Below are positions 6,370 through 9,261 of a stretch of 9,261 bases of DNA, piece by piece; position 1 is the first letter of the stretch, and each line of letters opens with the position of its first letter. The stretch lies in the NCBI GenBank assembly GCA_016210935.1, contig JACQTH010000006.1, positions 1-9,261 on the forward strand. Direction: 5' to 3'. The position numbers and the translations under genes are program-made. Origin of the DNA: Acidobacteriota bacterium (GTDB lineage: Bacteria; Acidobacteriota; Vicinamibacteria; Vicinamibacterales; JACQTH01). The notes below the pieces were generated by a model. That model was not told the origin of the DNA. It worked only from the letters and a program-made list of their open reading frames with translations, and searched no databases.

Positions 6370-7308
6370 TTACGGAAACGGTCGAGCCGCGACCACCGTC
6401 ATTCCGCCGCCGATACTCCCCGCGTAGTAGGTGAAGCTCGCCGACCCCGTGTTGATGCACTGAACGTATGTGCCGGTCGTCGAGTTGTAGAGCAGCAGGT
6501 CAGCACGCGCGTCGCCGTTGAAGCTGGTGATGGAGATCTGCCAGTTGGCATCCCATCGTCCACTCGCGTACGTGAAATCACCGGCGCCGTTGTTGAAGCA
6601 CTCGAACCACTCTCCGGTCGCGGTGTTGTACAGGAAGATGTCCGCGCGCCCGTCGCCGTTCAGGTCGCCTGACTTCACCGTCCAGTTCGCCGACCACGTC
6701 CCCGATCCGACGATGTTCAGACTCACGCCGCCGATGATGAACCACTGCCCGGTCGAGGAGTTGTACAGGTCGGTGATGTTGTCGCTGTTCGTATCGACCG
6801 GGTGGACCTGCCAGCCCGCGTCCCATGAGCCGCTGTCGCAGGTGAAGCCGGCGGTGCCGTCGCCGGTGCTGATGCACTTCGACCAGGCGCCCGATGTCGG
6901 GTTGTAGAAGACGACATCGTCGAGCACGGCGCCGGCCGGGCCGAAGTTCCCGATCGCCACGTGGTAGCCGGTCGACGTCAGCTCGGTGTAGTAGGCGAAA
7001 TTATTCGCGCCGTTGTTGATCGCCTTGAACCAGCGGCCGGTCGTGCCGTTGTAGAGGAACAGATCGGTTCGGCCGTCGCCGTTGAAGTCCGCGGCTTTCA
7101 CCGTCCATCCGCCGTTCCAACTGCCCGTCGTGGAGGCCACGAGTGTCCGGACCGTCGCGTCATGCGGCAGGATGCGGACGCTGGCGGCGCTCACCGGCGA
7201 AGCGGTCGCGTTCGCGACGTTCCAGGTGACGGTCTGGGTCGAATTGCCGGCGACGGTGACCGATGTGTTCGGCGACGTCACCGCGAACGGACCGGCGCCG
7301 CTCGACAT
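6370..7308 (-). CDS. FG-GAP/VCBS repeat beta-propeller protein, 5'-truncated remnant
   Basis: From ATG 7308 the product is 312 residues. The first about 45 (PFAVTSPNTSVTVAGNSTQ onward, then VTWNVA and SVRI) resemble the end module of large secreted, often protease-associated, proteins. Then come about five propeller units of roughly 46-48 residues. Units 1 and 4 keep the calcium loop DFNGDGRTD or DLNGDGRAD followed by LFLYN or IFLYN, TTGRWF or ATGEWF, and NNGA; units 2, 3 and 5 are degenerate. Such proteins are normally exported, yet no signal peptide is present, and the extension to an ATG at 7383 merely reads through the ATPase promoter. I infer that the original 5' end was lost. It may be unexpressed; a full pseudogene is the alternative. 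Stop TAA at 6370-6372; the MATE gene follows after 113 bases. Confidence 0.75.
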   Translation of the reverse strand: MSSGAGPFAVTSPNTSVTVAGNSTQTVTWNVANATASPVSAASVRILPHDATVRTLVASTTGSWNGGWTVKAADFNGDGRTDLFLYNGTTGRWFKAINNGANNFAYYTELTSTGYHVAIGNFGPAGAVLDDVVFYNPTSGAWSKCISTGDGTAGFTCDSGSWDAGWQVHPVDTNSDNITDLYNSSTGQWFIIGGVSLNIVGSGTWSANWTVKSGDLNGDGRADIFLYNTATGEWFECFNNGAGDFTYASGRWDANWQISITSFNGDARADLLLYNSTTGTYVQCINTGSASFTYYAGSIGGGMTVVAARPFP

Positions 7309-7336
7309 GGACGATTGGCGCCCAAATAAGGGAAGG

Positions 7337-7364
7337 TCGTAAAATGGTCTTGACCATTTTACGA
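7337..7364. promoter_or_regulatory. 28-bp palindrome, likely operator of the ATPase gene
   Basis: TCGTAAAATGGTC (7337-7349) and GACCATTTTACGA (7352-7364) are exact inverted copies separated by TT. It overlaps the predicted -35 box of the plus-strand ATPase gene, so a bound dimer would block RNA polymerase. A near-copy of the half-site, ATAATGGTC, recurs at 7373-7381. Operator function is inferred from position and symmetry. Confidence 0.65.
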
Positions 7365-7377
7365 TACCAACGATAAT
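7350..7377 (+). promoter_or_regulatory. Sigma70-like promoter of the ATPase gene
   Basis: TTGACC (7350-7355) and GATAAT (7372-7377) each match the consensus at five of six positions, with a 16-base spacer. Transcription would start around 7384-7386, which is at the ATG at 7385, so the message may be leaderless. No Shine-Dalgarno is seen before that ATG. Confidence 0.6.
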
Positions 7378-7384
7378 GGTCACA

Positions 7385-8593
7385 ATGCCCGCCCGGTCGC
7401 GTCTCTATGACGCCATCCTAAAGGAGCATCTGACGAGTCACCGGCAGATGGCCTTCGTCAGCGGTCCGCGGCAGGTCGGCAAGACGACGACGAGCCGCAA
7501 TCATGCGGACCTGTATGCCAACTGGGACAATGTCGACGACCGGGCGCAGATCCTCGCCGGCCCCGCCCGCCTGGTCGAACACTTCCAATTGAATCGCCTC
7601 GCGGGCAAAGTCCCAACGATCCTGTTCGACGAGCTGCACAAGTATCCGCGCTGGAAACCGTTCCTCAAGGGCTTTTTCGATACCTATGCCGACCGCCTTC
7701 GCATCATCGTGACCGGCAGCAGTCGCATGGACATCTATCGCCGCGGCGGCGAGAACCTGATGGGTCGCTACTTTCCGTATCGGATGCACCCGTTCTCCGT
7801 CGCCGAGACGTTGACCCAGGCACTGCCCGACGTGAAACGGCCCGTTCGTCCTCCCGCAAGGATCAGTGACGCTGACTTCGAGGCCCTTTGGGTCCACGGG
7901 GGATACCCGGAGCCGTTTATCAAACGCGACACGCGCTTCAGCCGTCGATGGCAGGCTCTCCGCGTGGAGCAGCTTCTTCGAGACGATGTCCGCGATCTCA
8001 CGCAGATTCACCAGATCGGTCAGTTGGAAACATTGGTCAAGGTTCTGGTCGGTCGCTCGGCCCATCAGCTCGTTTACAGTCATCTCGCCGAGGATGTGCG
8101 GATATCGGTCGACACGGCCCGCCGATGGATCGATGCGTTGTGCAGCCTCCATCTTGGCTTTCTCGTAAGGCCCTGGTTCAAGAATGTCTCTCGATCGCTA
8201 CGAAAAGAGCCCAAATGGTTCTTACGGGATTGGGCGTCGGTTGAGGATGTGGGTGAGAGAGCCGAAACGTTTATGGCCTGTCACCTGCTCAAGGCTGTCG
8301 AAGGCTGGAACGATCTGGGACTGGGCGACTATCAACTGGGGTATTTACGAGACAAAAGCCAGCGGGAAGTCGACTTTCTCGTGGTTCGCGATCGCAAGCC
8401 ACGCGTTCTCGTCGAGGTGAAATACCACGGCGAATCGATCAGCGGCGCCCTGAAATACTATCAGGAGCAGCTCAAGGCGCCGTTCGCCTTCCAGGTGGTC
8501 ATCGATGCCGATTATGTCAACGCGGATTGCTTCACGTCGCCAGGCGCACCCATTGTCGTACCCGCCAAGACGTTCTTGTCTCAGCTTCTCTAA
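7385..8593 (+). CDS. P-loop ATPase of the AAA_14 / DUF4143 family
   Basis: A 402-residue protein. Features in order: Walker A GPRQVGKTT at 27-35; Walker B TILFDE at 78-83; sensor-1-like IIVTGSSR at 107-114; MGRY at 126-129; a winged-helix-like stretch near 211-262; and a C-terminal domain with D330, E344 and K346 (EVDFLVV ... VLVEVK), the D-ExK pattern of PD-(D/E)XK nuclease folds. The family is widespread and often multi-copy in genomes, and its cellular role is not established. An in-frame ATG at 7376 exists, but it overlaps the predicted -10 box, so I start at 7385. It is the only plus-strand gene, with its own promoter and palindrome, and base composition looks lower in GC (a hand-counted 60-base sample at 8341 is 53%, against 68% at 2701), suggesting acquisition. 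Nuclease activity is not demonstrated for this protein. Confidence 0.9.
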   Translation: MPARSRLYDAILKEHLTSHRQMAFVSGPRQVGKTTTSRNHADLYANWDNVDDRAQILAGPARLVEHFQLNRLAGKVPTILFDELHKYPRWKPFLKGFFDTYADRLRIIVTGSSRMDIYRRGGENLMGRYFPYRMHPFSVAETLTQALPDVKRPVRPPARISDADFEALWVHGGYPEPFIKRDTRFSRRWQALRVEQLLRDDVRDLTQIHQIGQLETLVKVLVGRSAHQLVYSHLAEDVRISVDTARRWIDALCSLHLGFLVRPWFKNVSRSLRKEPKWFLRDWASVEDVGERAETFMACHLLKAVEGWNDLGLGDYQLGYLRDKSQREVDFLVVRDRKPRVLVEVKYHGESISGALKYYQEQLKAPFAFQVVIDADYVNADCFTSPGAPIVVPAKTFLSQLL

Positions 8594-8606
8594 ACGGCGT
8601 TGCCGT
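8594..8606. other. Short stem-loop in the 39-bp convergent gap
   Basis: ACGGC and GCCGT flank a GTT loop immediately after the ATPase stop. It is only five base pairs with no T-run, so a bidirectional terminator role is weakly supported. Nothing else is seen between the ATPase and sucB stops. Confidence 0.25.
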
Positions 8607-8632
8607 ATACGTGACGAGGGCTACGAATGACG

Positions 8633-9261
8633 TCACGCCTCCAGGAGCAGAGCCGCCGGATCTTCGACGAGCCCCTTCAGCTTCACCAGAAACTGGACCG
8701 CTTCCATCCCGTCGACGATGCGGTGATCGTAACTGAGCGCCACATACATCATCGGGCGAATCACGACCTGGCCGTTGAGCGCGAGCGGACGCCCTTCGAT
8801 CTTGTGCAGGCCGAGGATTCCCACTTGGGGCGGGTTCAGGATTGGCGTGCTGAGGAGCGATCCGAAGACCCCACCGTTCGTAATCGTGAAGGTCCCGCCG
8901 CGCAGGTCGTCGAGGGTCAGCGTCCTATCCTCGGCCTTGCGCGCGAATGCCTTGATGGCGACCTCCATCTCGCCGAAGGACATGCGATCCGCCCCACGGA
9001 GCACCGGCACGACCAACCCTTCTGACGCGCCAACCGCGACGCCAACGTCGTAATAGTGCTTGATGACCATCTCGTCGCCCTGAATTTCCGCGTTGAGGCG
9101 AGGAAACGCGCGCAGCGCGGCGATGCCGGCCTTGACGAAAAACGACACGATGCCGAGGCTGACGCCGTAGCGCGACTTGAACTCCTCCTTGTGGCGCTTG
9201 CGCAGCTCCATCACCGCGGTCATATCGACCTCATTGAAGCTCGTGAGCATCGCCGCTGTAC
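8633..9261 (-). CDS. sucB: Dihydrolipoamide succinyltransferase (E2 of 2-oxoglutarate dehydrogenase), C-terminal part
   Basis: This is the catalytic acyltransferase domain of a 2-oxo acid dehydrogenase E2, which passes the succinyl group from lipoamide to CoA in the TCA cycle. The frame is open at the right edge, and the codons before the ATG at 9250 read TAA in protein letters, giving TAAMLTSFNEVDM, the usual conserved motif, so that ATG is internal. The lipoyl and subunit-binding domains lie outside the window. Counting from that Met, the active-site motif DHRIVDG is at 175-181 (His176, Asp180). TFTITNGGVFGSLLSTPILN at 120-139 is also characteristic; GVFGSLLSTPI favours the succinyl enzyme over the pyruvate one. 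The protein ends normally (VEDPAALLLEA). Its 3' end converges on the ATPase gene, 39 bases away. The symbol odhB is equivalent. Confidence 0.93.
   Translation of the reverse strand, partial: TAAMLTSFNEVDMTAVMELRKRHKEEFKSRYGVSLGIVSFFVKAGIAALRAFPRLNAEIQGDEMVIKHYYDVGVAVGASEGLVVPVLRGADRMSFGEMEVAIKAFARKAEDRTLTLDDLRGGTFTITNGGVFGSLLSTPILNPPQVGILGLHKIEGRPLALNGQVVIRPMMYVALSYDHRIVDGMEAVQFLVKLKGLVEDPAALLLEA

Noticed and set aside
6257..6460. N-terminal extension of the MATE frame to an ATG at 6460
   Set aside because: It would overlap the end of the FG-GAP gene and translate the octamer repeat; the GTG at 6256 gives the family's normal length.
7309..7383. FG-GAP gene starting at the ATG at 7383
   Set aside because: The 25 added residues come from the ATPase promoter and palindrome read backwards and show no signal-peptide character.
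7337..8632. Insertion sequence carrying the ATPase
   Set aside because: No transposase, and no matching terminal inverted repeat or target duplication found by eye at the right end; the palindrome occurs only upstream of the gene.

Overview
The window is high-GC bacterial chromosome. No phage, plasmid, CRISPR, tRNA or rRNA signature is visible. The secreted-protein module left in the FG-GAP gene and the GGCAGT-type and GGCGATT-type intergenic repeats fit an Acidobacteriota genome, perhaps of the Vicinamibacteria type. That assignment is an impression and cannot be proved from 9 kb.

Layout, left to right. Bases 1-4656 hold a minus-strand topoisomerase IV cluster, transcribed right to left: parC (4656 to 2269), a small Cys-pair (zinc-ribbon-like) protein (2143 to 1874), and parE (1877 to beyond base 1). 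The small gene's stop overlaps the parE start as ATGA. The parC-small gene gap holds an inverted pair of 7-base tandem arrays around a strong GC hairpin. Upstream of parC (4657-4846) lie a palindrome touching the start region, a 44-bp double-hairpin palindrome and a third stem-loop. Next, still on minus, comes a MATE-family efflux transporter (6256 to 4847). Its upstream gap carries a second inverted array of short tandem repeats, here 8 bases long. Then comes a minus-strand FG-GAP/VCBS beta-propeller protein (7308 to 6370) that looks 5'-truncated, with no signal peptide.

The only complete plus-strand gene is a P-loop ATPase of the AAA_14/DUF4143 type (7385-8593). It has a good sigma70-like promoter whose -35 box sits inside a 28-bp palindrome, and its start codon lies almost where transcription should begin. 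It appears to have landed next to, or replaced, the 5' end of the FG-GAP gene. At the right edge, converging with it on minus, is the 3' part of the E2 component of 2-oxoglutarate dehydrogenase (sucB/odhB).

Functionally, the left half is housekeeping (chromosome decatenation) with an unstudied small partner. The middle is export. The right half is a mobile-looking, probably self-regulated ATPase/nuclease-fold gene next to a broken secreted-protein gene and a central-metabolism gene. The points most worth following are the ATPase's palindromic promoter, the small Cys-pair gene between parC and parE, and the recurring inverted tandem-repeat architecture.
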